Assembly: GCA_015499995.1 (NCBI GenBank)
Contig: JADNRV010000017.1
Span: 310,001-374,000 of the forward strand
From: Flammula alnicola
Taxonomy: Eukaryota; Basidiomycota; Agaricomycetes; Agaricales; Strophariaceae
Reading direction: 5' to 3'
DNA length: 64,000 nucleotides
The position numbers were made by a program, and so were the translations under genes. The notes beneath the pieces were generated by a model. That model made no database searches. It had not been told where the DNA came from and worked only from the letters and a program-made list of their open reading frames with translations. Shown here piece by piece: positions 35,422 to 45,589 of this stretch. The stretch's first letter is position 1. Each line of letters begins with the position of its first letter.

Positions 35422-36074
35422 ATTGGGACTTCCACCATTGTTATGGTCTTCCCGACAAATGTCTAATAAATGAAGTGGTCTTCCCATGGAGAAGCATGTG
35501 GTATGTCCAAGTCTCTGGGATTCCCTTTCAATACATCATTCATATTTTGGGACTCCCTGGAGGACTTCACAAGACTAAAATAAGCAAGTCACATAATTAG
35601 CATTGTCAATTTTATCAGTCTGACACTGTCGCAACTTTACTGCTGTTTTCGAAAACCGCCAACTTTTTCTTTGGGCTCGTGTGAGGCATCATGTGATATT
35701 TTCCCCACGACTTATATGGTAGTCTCCAGATTTGAAGACTGACCATGGTTCACATGTATTCAGGCAGTCAATAGTATGTTCTGCGGTTAAATTTATATGC
35801 ACAGATGAATAATGAAATTTATAAGCATAGCAAATGGTGGTGCTATCAGTTCAAGTACACCAGAATGCCGACTTTTCTGCATTGTGGTTGCTAAACCTTG
35901 AAGAAACATCATATTAACATGCAGACAAGAGGCGGAAAGACTCTGTTTCCCACTGTTCTATTTAAGTTAGTGTATATATCATTGTATTTGCTTAGATGCT
36001 TTAAATAAATCAACTTGTATTTCGATTTGAAGGCCTATCTATGTACAATGGGTACTAAGTAACAGAGGCTGATT
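35422..36074. other. flank of the Harbinger insertion; non-coding
   Basis: The first ~38 bases (ATTGGGACTTCC then CCATTGTTATGGT) are the reverse complement of 56447-56487, the other side of the inferred insertion site. The rest is AT-rich with a few CTTCCCATGG-type words and no gene. Confidence 0.6.
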
Positions 36075-39000
36075 CTACTGATCTTCACGATCATCAAAGT
36101 ATTTGTTGCGATAATCATCTCTTTGTTGATAAATTGGCTGATGAGATGGGCCAGCAACAGCATAACCTGAATGGTATTGTGGCCGAGAGTCTTCATAATG
36201 ATAAGGTGGTGAGTGAGGATGACGATGGTGATCAGTTTGCTTGTATAAAGAGTGCGGAGGGTGATCATAAGTTCTCGCTCGCTGTTGGACACCTGAGGGA
36301 CTGTGATTGAAATGGCTACGTGAACGTGGCATTGCAGCCTGAGCCTCGTTTTCTGAATGGATTTTGGGCTTCTTTGGTGGCCTATTCTCATTGTCGTGCT
36401 CTTCCTCATGACGACGAGTTGTAGCCTGGGTGTGAATCAAGGCCATTGGAGGGTGATCTGCTGATTGGGAAGGAGGTTTTTCAATGTTCGACGGTCCAGA
36501 GAGGCCAACCCTTGGATGGGCTCGTGCATGAAGAGGATGATTCAAGTAATCAATAGTCGGAGGGCCTGGAGCTTGATGCAAATTGTTGTTCGAGTTGATT
36601 TGTCTGGAGTTCTGATATTCACGCAGATGGTCGTACTGTTGGTAATCATTGTTGGATTCATGTGGGTGGTGATTTTGATAGAGGTCGGCACCAAATCTTC
36701 GCTGGTCCATGAGACTATGTGCACCAATCCAGTAAGATCTTCCTCGTCATCATCCTGGGGATTTTCTCTTGCCAGAAAATGTTTGTACGAGTCAATTCAC
36801 GGGTTAACCATGGCTTTGAGGGCATTGTGAGTCAGCTTTTTCACCATGAACTTTTATTTTGGAAAGATGGTTCCTTTTCCCCAGTAGACAATTCAAAGTT
36901 CATTCTTGTAAGCATGGTCTGTCCAATACCAGTTCATCTTAACCTTAGCATGCTCTTCAGGAGTTGTGTCACTGTCCTGTTGAACAGAAATGTGAGCTAG
37001 AATATAAAATTAACTCGACTGTGTACACAAGTGAATTATATGAGCACTTACCGAGGTCTGAATGTAGGAATTCTCCTAATATTCTGCGCAAATAATCCCT
37101 TGCAGTTTCACCTGGCTTCTCTCATAAATCGACCAAGGACTGAAGATTTGCTGTCTCAAGATCACGTGTTCTCATTTCTGCAACCTTGAATAGGCCCTCG
37201 TAATCGTGGATTTGCATCTGAATGACTGTCTTATGGGATTTTCGAAGTTTTTTGTACTCCAAGCTGCCACCCCATGCAATGCTGGAGCATGATTCGGGTG
37301 TTATCTTGATGGCAAAACCAAAAATATGAATCCCAGATTCTTCATAGACTTGGGTGCTCTAGACATTCATGTGAGTCAAGTAAAGCAAAGGAAATTAAGA
37401 AAATGTACCATGCGAATAAACAGATTGAGAGCAAGTGTGATAATGGTGGAAAACTTCTTTTGGTCCCTCTTCGCCACCAAATAATTCTCCAGAGTCTTCC
37501 TGTAAAGGTGAACTGCACTTCGAAGTGTTTCTCGATAGCTTCCCATGATGGTTTATCGGATCCAATGTTGTTCGTCAACTGAGTCAGTTCTTTCTGGTAT
37601 TTCAACGCAACATGTTTGGCCCAGTCCTGAGCAGAAACTAATTTTAATGTAAGTCGAATCGTTTCCAGTGGTGTTTGATAGGAAGAACCCACCCTCATCA
37701 GGTTTCTCCTTCACATGAGCTGGATACCACCTCTGGTATGCATCCCAAGTGCTCAACCTTCGCGTTGAGGGTACATCGCTACCCACAAGTGAAAGGAAAT
37801 GCTTTACTGGCTTGTTGTACTCCTTCGCGAGGTTCTCAAGCTTCTCCATGAATTCGACGTGAGCTGCATATGCAGCATCTTTAGCCGCCGATGGGATAGG
37901 ACCTGGAGAGTATCCAGGACCTGTGGGTTTATCTTCATCATCTGCATCACTGGCAGGAGGGTCACAGTCATCTCATGAACATAATTGGGGATGAGCTTTG
38001 CGTGTTGGTTTTGACTAGTGTTTTGAAGTCCAGTCCAGTCCGGTCTTTTGGCCCCCAGGGACATAGACCGAGACCGAGACCGGTCCATATACATCCCAAG
38101 ATGTCAAAAAACTGGACTGGACCAATTCAGACCGGTCTACATCGGTCTTTTGCAGTCTTGGACCGGTCTGAACCAGATTCCGGTCTTAACCAGTCTTAAC
38201 CGGTCTAAGACCAGTTTTTCGATGCAAACCACCAGTAATTTGATATATATGTATCAGTAATATTTGTAGACGTAATATATACCTTTAAATTGAGCCCTGG
38301 AACGTTAAATTTCGTTGAGAATTGACTGTTCTACACTAATATTCCGCATTTTCTACTCTTTTAGACACTTTTTGACTGTTTTATTTATTTCTCAGCCAAA
38401 ACTTTACCAATCTGGAAGCCCTTGGGGCCGATTTGAAGGGATAAATCAGGGCTACAAAGTAGCTGGTTCAGACCGGTCTTAACCGCAAAGACCGGTCCAT
38501 CAAGACCGGTCTTTTTGCGGTCTTTGATTCTCAAAAATCAAAAGACCGGACTGCTGGTCCGGTCTTTTTGTGGTCCAGTCCGGTCTGGTTGCAGTCTTTT
38601 TTCAGTCCCAAGACTGGACCTTTAAACACTAGTTTCGACCTCTTGCAGGTTGGAATGTCAACTCTATGAGTCTCGGGGATGATCTCTTTCCCTTTACCCT
38701 TCTGATGATGGGTAAATCGGAGTGGAGAAGGTGGCAAAGGTGGAACCTGGTCAAATTCTTGATCATCTTTGAGATCTTGCTCCTCTATGGTCGGCGAAGA
38801 AGCATGGCAGTACTTAGCCCTACCAAGGTGATGAAGTTCAGCTTCTTTTTCTGCTTCAGAGAAGTCAGAGCCACTGGGATCGCTCTCGATAGGAGTTTTG
38901 CATCGAGTGGATTGTTCATCAGCATTCTCCTGATCTTCCTCCACATCTGAATCCTTCTCAAAGTCATCCAAACCATCCCCCACATCCTGCTCAATCTCTC

Positions 39001-39891
39001 TATCATTCGCTTCTCCATCCTTTGAGCCATCTTCTTCGTCCAGGTCCATGTTTAGCTCATCTGGAAAAGGTGTGTGTTCGCATTGATTGCGTCGTTCCGG
39101 GGCATATTCATCTTCATGGTCAGTATCTGGCCCCAGGGTCTGCTCATGTCACGGGAATCATTTATGCATAGTGTCTGGTGACTCATGGTGGGACTCAGGC
39201 TCTGGGACTCTAGCCAATGGCAAGGCCATCTCATCGTCACTGTTTCTGGGTGCTGGATGTGGCACTATTCATTGTACTCTAAAGCCACATTCTGTAACCT
39301 CAGTGACTTTGGTGGCACCGCTTTGCACACGAGCAACAATTGGATGATTTGGTTTGTTTGAGGTGGTGGTACATCATCACAATTGGGGCTGAGGTGTCGA
39401 TATCCAGCATGTCTTGATATAAAACGCTCATCTTCCTGTTCACGAGTAAGTGGGGCCACAGATATAGTAGAACGACCAATTGGGCAAGGAGCGATGCAAA
39501 CCCTGGCAGCTTGGGGTGAGGATGGATGAGTTGAATTGGCAGCAGGAGAAGCTAGCAGCTGCAAAGTATTCTATATTCTCTGTCAGTTTCATATAAAGTA
39601 TATCATATAAGGACTTACACTGATAACTGTTTCACATTCAGCTGAAACTGGGGCTGTGAGAACCCCACTCAACTATATAAATGATGTCAATAAAAAGAGA
39701 GTGGATGAAACTATGAAACATGTGTACCAAATTTCCACTGCCTTTATTAATATTATTATCCACCAACACAGATTTGGGCTTTTTCCGAGGAGCGTTGCGA
39801 GTCGGCAGAAGAGGAATGTTTGGAATGTCAGCCCATGCTGATCAAGTAATGCGGCCACTCGGAGGAGCCTTAGGAGGTGGTTTATCAGCCA
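36075..39891 (-). pseudogene. multi-exon gene of unknown function, decayed and split by F2
   Basis: Reading downward: start MADKPPPKAPPSGRIT; a Pro/Ser region; an acidic block (EEDGSKDGEANDREIEQDVG); interruption by the F element at 38631-38016; then AAHVEFMEKLENLAKEYNKP and SLVGSDVPSTRRLSTWDAYQ; SAQDWAKHVALKYQKELTQL; VYEESGIHIFGFAIKITPES followed by AWGGSLEYKKLRKSHKTVIQ; and a final His/Pro/Gln-rich exon (36710-36075). I recall similar proteins repeated in Agaricomycete genomes but no named domain. Introns of normal type separate several blocks. Stops: TGA at 39842-39844, 39269-39271, 39158-39160, 39149-39151 and 37122-37124. It is probably the cargo or product of a mobile element, not a host gene. 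Confidence 0.5.
38016..38631. mobile_element. F element copy 2, complete (616 bp)
   Basis: Begins TAGTGTTTTGAAGTCCAGTC and ends GACTGGACCTTTAAACACTA, imperfect terminal inverted repeats with the TAGNG start typical of hAT elements. Flanks are GTTTTGAC (38008-38015) and GTTTCGAC (38632-38639), an 8 bp duplication with one C/T difference. Both ends are filled with CCGGTCT / AGACCGG words, partly in strict 10-base steps (38181-38215). The core near 38290-38320 (CCCTGGAACGTTAAATTTCG) is shared with the copy at 19192. No ORF. Confidence 0.85.
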
Positions 39892-40782
39892 TCTAATCTG
39901 AAATGGATGACTCGAGATAGGAGGAGGATGGAAAGAAAGAGAGAAACGCAAAACTGGGAGGAGAATGTAAGTAGAAGATTTAAAACAACCTCCAAATTGC
40001 TGATGGCCCACATGAATGACTCTGAGAGGGTGGTGGATTTCGAAGTAGTGGCACATGTTGAGCCGGCTTCCATGTCATTGTCCTGGCCCACTCATTGTTC
40101 CATTGTCGGGTTGTAGCAGAAATTTATTTTATTGAAATGACTTGGTGACATAAAATCTGATATGTATTTGAAGGTCCTCGTGGATACTCTCGACATGGGT
40201 AAGAAGAGATATCCGACTCATACTGTCAACATTTCTTAGCGAAATTGTAAATAATTGAGGTAGGATGGACAAGGAGGGGGTTTTACCATCATTGATAATT
40301 CTCTCGAGGTTTGAAAGGTCAGTCAACGAGAGTCAGACCACCACACAAGAAAGTAATCAGAGAAGCCAGTCTCGCTGCCATAGTGCCTGTGGTAAGACAG
40401 CAGACGAAAAAGATTTTCTGACTCAGGAAAAATCCAGTGCCAAGCACGTAAAGACATCCTGCATTCAAGAACAAGAACAACATAGGTCAGCAGTGCAAAC
40501 AAGCCTAGCATTTATGAGGAGAGTACTGATAGACTGACCGTAACTTTCATTCATTCTGTTGAGAAATATCGAAAGAGAAATAATTCACTGTAAGTAAAAT
40601 TAGTGTAATCGAGACAGCACAAATGATAAGTGTCATGAAACAGGGACATTAGGCCAATAGAAAGCCTGAGTTGAGCCTGAGAAGGTTCAACCATGAATGA
40701 AATAACCAGCCAAATGCCAATGCGAAGGCAAGGCTCTGAACGAGATGAGGAAAATGTAACATGAACAAAAATATCAAGCTGA
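39892..40782. other. non-coding stretch
   Basis: No supported gene. A segment at about 40350-40400 (GCCATAGTGCCTGTGGTAAG) resembles 45790-45820 (ACCGTAGCACCTGTAGTAAC), so this is old repeat DNA. Confidence 0.4.
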
Positions 40783-41370
40783 CATGAAGTGAGTTCTTAT
40801 GTGTCCCCCACAGATTCCTAGTGGAATCCGGCGGATTCCACGTGGATTCCAGGTGATTCTGGTGGAACGGGTTTGGCAGAGGGGCCAGCCAAAATATCGG
40901 ATGTCAGTCTGGTGGAATGGGTACTGGATTGGCCCGGAATCCAGTAGGGGCACCGGAACGGAAAACGGAATCCGGTCAGTATCTAATATAAAAACACCTT
41001 TTATTTACATAAAAGACTAAAAATAAATGAGTAATATAAATCATGCTCAAAATATCTATAAATAAGATTATGTAATGTTCAAAAACCAATTTCTAATCAA
41101 GATACTCCATACAGTATACTGACGGTCCTTGGGACACCTTTTTTTATTTGAACCTTTTATTCCGTAAATCAAGCATTTAGGTCACACAGACTACATAGAA
41201 TTAACTAGTTGGTTCTAAAGTACATATCTATCATAATACTAATGTAAGGAGTTGGTATGAATGTTATGAAAAAAGAGTATAATCCGAGAGCACCAGAATG
41301 TCACGATTGACGTTCCTTGGGACACGCGTGACAAAGGCAGACCGGCGTTGCCGAGCGTTATCTCACACCA

Positions 41371-43608
41371 TCAGTCTATCGTGTGTTCATCTTCTTCCTC
41401 ATCATCCACATCGTCTTCATCCGCCACTGCCTCCAGGTTCGGCGGGAGCTTCGGTTTTCGCTGATGAATTGGTCCCTTTGGCCAATTCTTCTTCGGAACT
41501 CCCTCAGAGGCAAGCTTCTCGCAGTCAGTCTTCCAACATTTGACTGCGTCCTCGTGGTTCATCTTTATCCTCTTCCATTCCTCATCAAGTTTCGCTTGGG
41601 CCTCCTTTTTGGCAGCTCTCCCATCAGCCTTTGACCTCTTCTGAGCTGCTGCAGCCTTTTTCCTCTCCTCCTGCTCAAAGATCCCCTCACGAATGGAATC
41701 CTGTGAATAACACTGGCCTTTGCTTGCGTCAATAACCAAGGTGCGGTTTGACGCCTTCTCCGTTTCCTTCCCATGCAAAGCCCCATTTAACTTTCTTAGA
41801 GTAAGATCTTGGACGATCATTGTGGCACTTGAACCCTCGATAATGCCATCCTGGGCACAGGAAATTGTATGTGCCCACCGCAGGTTTGTTCTTAAAAGTT
41901 CATTCTCTTCTTGCAAATGTTGACGTGTCTTGTACGAATCGACAGAGTGTCCATATGCCAGAGACCAATCAGGACGAGGAAGAGTTGGAGGAACCGCCTC
42001 GAGAACGGGTGCGAGAATTGGCGTCGACGAGGTATGTAGTGTTTTTGACACTAAAAATGAGCCAGATGAAGTTGAACTCAAACCGGCGTACAGCGTTCGC
42101 ATTCGCTTCATTGGCGTATAAAGTTCGGGATCAATTTCAACATCCCGACGTCTGCGAGAAGGTGTACTCAGAGGAATGTTTTCATTGTTGACGTCAGCTG
42201 CAGTCTCAGCTGGGTGGTGGTGGATGTGTGTGGATGGAGAAGTTGCGAAGGCTGTGGGGGGATTGGAATTGAATGCAGCCATTACAGCGCGAACGGGGCT
42301 GGGCTGTGGAAGCGGGAAGCTTCCCTTGATCGAGGTTGTGATGCTGGGCTTCATTTGGGCCTCGGTGATGACCTCACGAGAGAATGGATGTATGCCTGTA
42401 ACACGAAAGGCGGCTGCGATTGTGTCTGCTGTGAATGCAGATTTATAAGCGCAGCTCCACAGGCGAGTAAAATCTGATTTCGAAACCGTCCGCATCTTCT
42501 CTTCCTCAAAGCTGACAATCTCCTGCTTCCAGGCCTCCTTCATCTTCACAAAGCAAACGACATCAAGACCTTGTAGAGCGTGAGTGCAATGTGCTGGATA
42601 GCCGAGAAGAATAATGTTATTTTCTCGTGCATAGTCGATGAAGTCGAGAGTATAATGGGAGCTGTGCCCATCGAGAACCAGAACACGGGGCTTTCCTCCT
42701 GCCTTTTCTTTTGTTTCAGGGTCGAAAACATGTTCAAGCCACTGCCGTCCGATCTTCCCATCTGTCCACCCTCTTTCCGAGGTGGTAATGCTAGGTATGT
42801 TGATCATTAATTACAATCCCATTAAAATCTGCTAAACTCACAATGCATCGACATCATTTCCATCCGTCCAGCTCTCCTTAATGTTTTTACCCTTGAAGAT
42901 CAGCAATGGCCGAACACTAGTCCCATCCGCACAGATGGTCACAACCGCGGTAATGTTTTCTCGATCAGCTCCTCCTTGTTTGTGCTGAGTCTTTGTCCCT
43001 CGCGCGCCAACCACTCGATCCTTCCCACCATAAGCAGTTGGGAATCCGCTTTCATCCATCCCGTAGATATTCTCGGGCTTGATTCCAAGTTTAATGACAA
43101 ACTCTTCCACGATGTCATACCAAGATTTGACTGCCTCTGGATTGAGAGATCTTGCCTGCTGCATGTCGAGCGGTTTACTCCAGTAAGTAGCAAATTGATC
43201 TCGATGTCGATCAAGAAACCTGAAAACCCAGAAGTCGCTAACAGGTTCACAGTCGGTTCCGAGCCGGCTTTGTCGAATGGCATTCGCGTAATGTCGAATC
43301 TCGCAGTGTTTGAGTGGGAAGCCACGTGCGGCAGACTCCAAAATGAAGTCTACGAGAACATTTTCCTCGATCTGGCTGAGCTTTTGCTTGGTAGCATTAA
43401 ACTCTAGCATAGTCTTTCCCTTCCCATTGATGAATCGCTCGAGTGTAGATTTTTTGACCCCAAACCTCTCTTCTATTTTCCGAAATGAAAGTTTCTGTGG
43501 CCCATCCTTTGCGCTAAGATAGGCTTCTGCGGCTTCGCGTAGGCGGGCATCGTTTGCCTGATTGGCCTTGTGCTTCTTGACACGATCAGACAAGGCTTTG
43601 AAAGGCAT
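41371..43608 (-). CDS. pogo-family transposase, intact
   Basis: Cut-and-paste transposase of the Tc1/mariner pogo branch. Exons 43608-42842 and 42790-41371 (51 bp intron) give about 728 aa without stops. The start MPFKALSDRVKKHK was chosen because the sequence just upstream looks like a splice acceptor, not coding. Domains: psq-type HTH at residues ~40-62 (LSFRKIEERFGVKKSTLERF), CENP-B-type HTH at ~80-140, and DDE_1 catalytic core with Asp185 (YGMDESGF), Asp296 (VLVLDGHSSH) and Asp332 (ALQGLDVV). This is a DD35D triad typical of pogo/Tigger. The C-terminal third is Lys/Glu-rich coiled coil ending in an acidic tail. It sits inside perfect terminal repeats, so it is probably self-mobilising. 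Confidence 0.94.
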
Positions 43609-44045
43609 TCTCCCACTGTCAGCGCAGCTAGAGAGGAAAATGTGAACCAAATCAACGGTGTGTCCTCACGCGTCAATCCATCAATCAACAGCCTGTGTCA
43701 CGCTTCCATGATGTCCTCATGACCACATGCTTTTTGAGGTCAATTTTGCACGGATTTTCTCCATTCAAAGTGCATCTGAAGGGTGAAAAGGACAGCTATC
43801 AGAATATCTAAGAATCTCATCTAAAAGAGACCTTGATCCAGCAGGATCTTGTGAAAGAAAAGTGTGATTGACAAAAATAGACAATTTTCCGCTGTAATGC
43901 CCATCTCGAGCCTCACCAAATTGCCCAATGGGCCTCAGGTTCTGTACGAAGATGTATTCTTATTATTGCTATACTTTTTACTAGAAAATGGAGTTTATTG
44001 AATGAGAATTGCGGTCAGAATTTGTGTTTGTCCCAAGGAACGTCA
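43609..44045. other. pogo 5' region
   Basis: Non-coding part of the pogo transposon between its transposase start and the terminal repeat. It presumably holds the promoter and an untranslated exon (acceptor-like CTCTCTAG near 43632). Confidence 0.5.
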
Positions 44046-44423
44046 GTGTCCCAAGGACCGTCAGTATACTGTATTTGGCAAGTAAAATTTTCAAAAGCAC
44101 CGGCTTTGGTCGAGTTTTTCGCGTTTTTCTCGAGAACGAAAGCAGCTGGTCACACGATTTTGATAGATTTGTAATTCTGAAAGCATGCTCTACAGTTACT
44201 TTTTTTTGGCAAAAAGTTCCCACGGTACCTGAAACAGACCAAATAAGGTGATTTCAGTTACCCGAGTGAGATGACATATACATATTTGTAATCTCCTTAA
44301 AATTCTGAATCTGATGGTACCCCATTGACCCTGAATCTCTCAGAATTGGTTACGCAATCTATAAATATATCTAGAGACATAGGGTATATAATCCGATGTT
44401 TTTGGGAGGTTAGAAAGGCCCTG

Positions 44424-44488
44424 TGGTCTAATGGTTAAATTGTCTAGTTTACTACTGGATTTCAGCTGGGGCTTTGTGGTTCAATTCC
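44424..44488 (+). promoter_or_regulatory. tRNA-like Pol III A and B boxes in E2, B box split
   Basis: TGGTCTAATGG (44424-44434) is a textbook A box. GGTTCAATTC (44478-44487) plus the base after the next insertion makes the B box GGTTCAATTCC, the same sequence as in E1. The 785 bp element at 44488 inserted inside this B box. Confidence 0.65.
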
Positions 44489-45272
44489 AGGCTCCTAAAA
44501 CCACCCTCTTGTATCGAGAGTAAGAGCCTTTATCAGAGACGCAGCGCGATGTTTTTTCATTAGTAGAGTGGCTGTGTTCAATAAGTGTACAAATGACAAT
44601 CAACAATACTAAGGGCTCAAACTCTCGATAGAGAGGCTGGCGTTTTTCGAACACGGTGATCTCGGTGATCTCTCATATATCTCAAGCAGGTGACCCAGTC
44701 GCGTCGTTTCCCGTCACGCTAATTTTGGTAAAGAATACAAAAAGAATACTTCCCCTTCTCAAAGGCAAAAATCACCTACGTGTAAGTTATTATGGATTCT
44801 CCTGCTCCTACATCACCTATGTACTTCAACACCATCTGCTTGGTTGAATGGGACACTGCTCACCTTCCGCGACCTATTTCACCTTCCGTGCCCTATTTGA
44901 CCTTTTTCCGTGAGTACACATTTATCTTATCATCGACTTTCTACTTGCTACCACAGACTCACTATGAACGGCCGACATTTGCATGCGATAGAACGATCTT
45001 TTAGCGCGCACGCTCTCATATTGGATACGGTTAGCACTGTGACCAAACTGTGATGGAATCGGATCACGTGCTCGATTTGGAACCCTAAGCTAAGGTTTAT
45101 AAAAAGCTTTGTTCGAAAAACGCCAGCCTCTCTATCGAGAGTTTGGAGCCCTTAGAGTTGTTTATTTGTACATTGATCGTTGAGCACAGCCACTCTGCTA
45201 TAATAAAAATTGTGCGCTTGCTCTCTATGAAGCTCCTTACTCTCGATACAAGAGGGTGGTTTTAGGAGCCTG
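44488..45272. mobile_element. 785 bp non-autonomous element with ~165 bp terminal inverted repeats
   Basis: Begins CAGGCTCCTAAAACCACCCT and ends with its complement. Arms of about 165 bases (44488-44656 and 45106-45272) pair with few differences, including an inner perfect part containing ACTCTCGATAGAGAGGCTGG. Flanking GTTCAATTC (44479-44487 and 45273-45281) is a perfect 9 bp duplication, which with long arms suggests a Mutator-like (MULE) MITE. The ~450 bp centre has no ORF. Confidence 0.85.
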
Positions 45273-45589
45273 GTTCAATTCCTTTAAAATGCAAAATCCT
45301 AGGTACTATTTTGTTTTATAAATTCTGTCTAAGTCCACCAAGTTCAAGTTTTATCCAGAATCCGCAGGAATTTGGTCATTCCAGTGGACTCCAGTTAGGA
45401 TTCCGGTGGATTCCAGTCTATTCCATGTGGATTCCAGTCTATTCCATGTGGATTCCAGTCCATTCCACGTGGATTCCAGTCCATTCCACGTGGATTCCAG
45501 TTCATTCCACGTGGATTCCGGTCCATTCCACATGGATTCCATACATTCCACGTGGAATCAGTGGGGGAGTGAAAAGTACTGCATGAAGT

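Larger units (their letters stand above)
41112..44071 (-). mobile_element. pogo/Tigger transposon, complete (2960 bp)
   Basis: Perfect 26 bp terminal inverted repeats, beginning CAGTATACTGACGGTCCTTG, at 41112-41137 and 44046-44071. They are flanked by TA target duplications at 41110-41111 and 44072-44073. A related inner repeat (TGACGTTCCTTGGGACAC) occurs near 41308 and, inverted, at 44032-44048. One intact transposase gene lies inside. Together these mark a recent, possibly active insertion into E copy 2. Confidence 0.93.
40791..45581 (+). mobile_element. E element copy 2, complete, carrying two nested insertions
   Basis: Flanked by CATGAAGT at 40783-40790 and 45582-45589, a perfect 8 bp duplication. 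Begins GAGTTCTTATGTGTCCCCC and ends GGGGGAGTGAAAAGTACTG, matching the E termini. The left word array is at 40810-40975. The right array is at 45351-45560, where GATTCCAGTCCATTCCACGTG-type 21 bp units (key words GATTCC, ATTCCA) repeat about seven times. The body is cut by a pogo transposon (41112-44071) and a 785 bp long-TIR element (44488-45272). Without these it is about 1035 bp and collinear with copy 1, e.g. 44080-44400 is the reverse complement of 32570-32870. Confidence 0.86.

Noticed and set aside
31258..44488. Genuine tRNA genes
   Set aside because: A and B boxes are present, but I could not form acceptor and anticodon stems. The sequences sit at the same place in repeated elements, so they are tRNA-like promoters.
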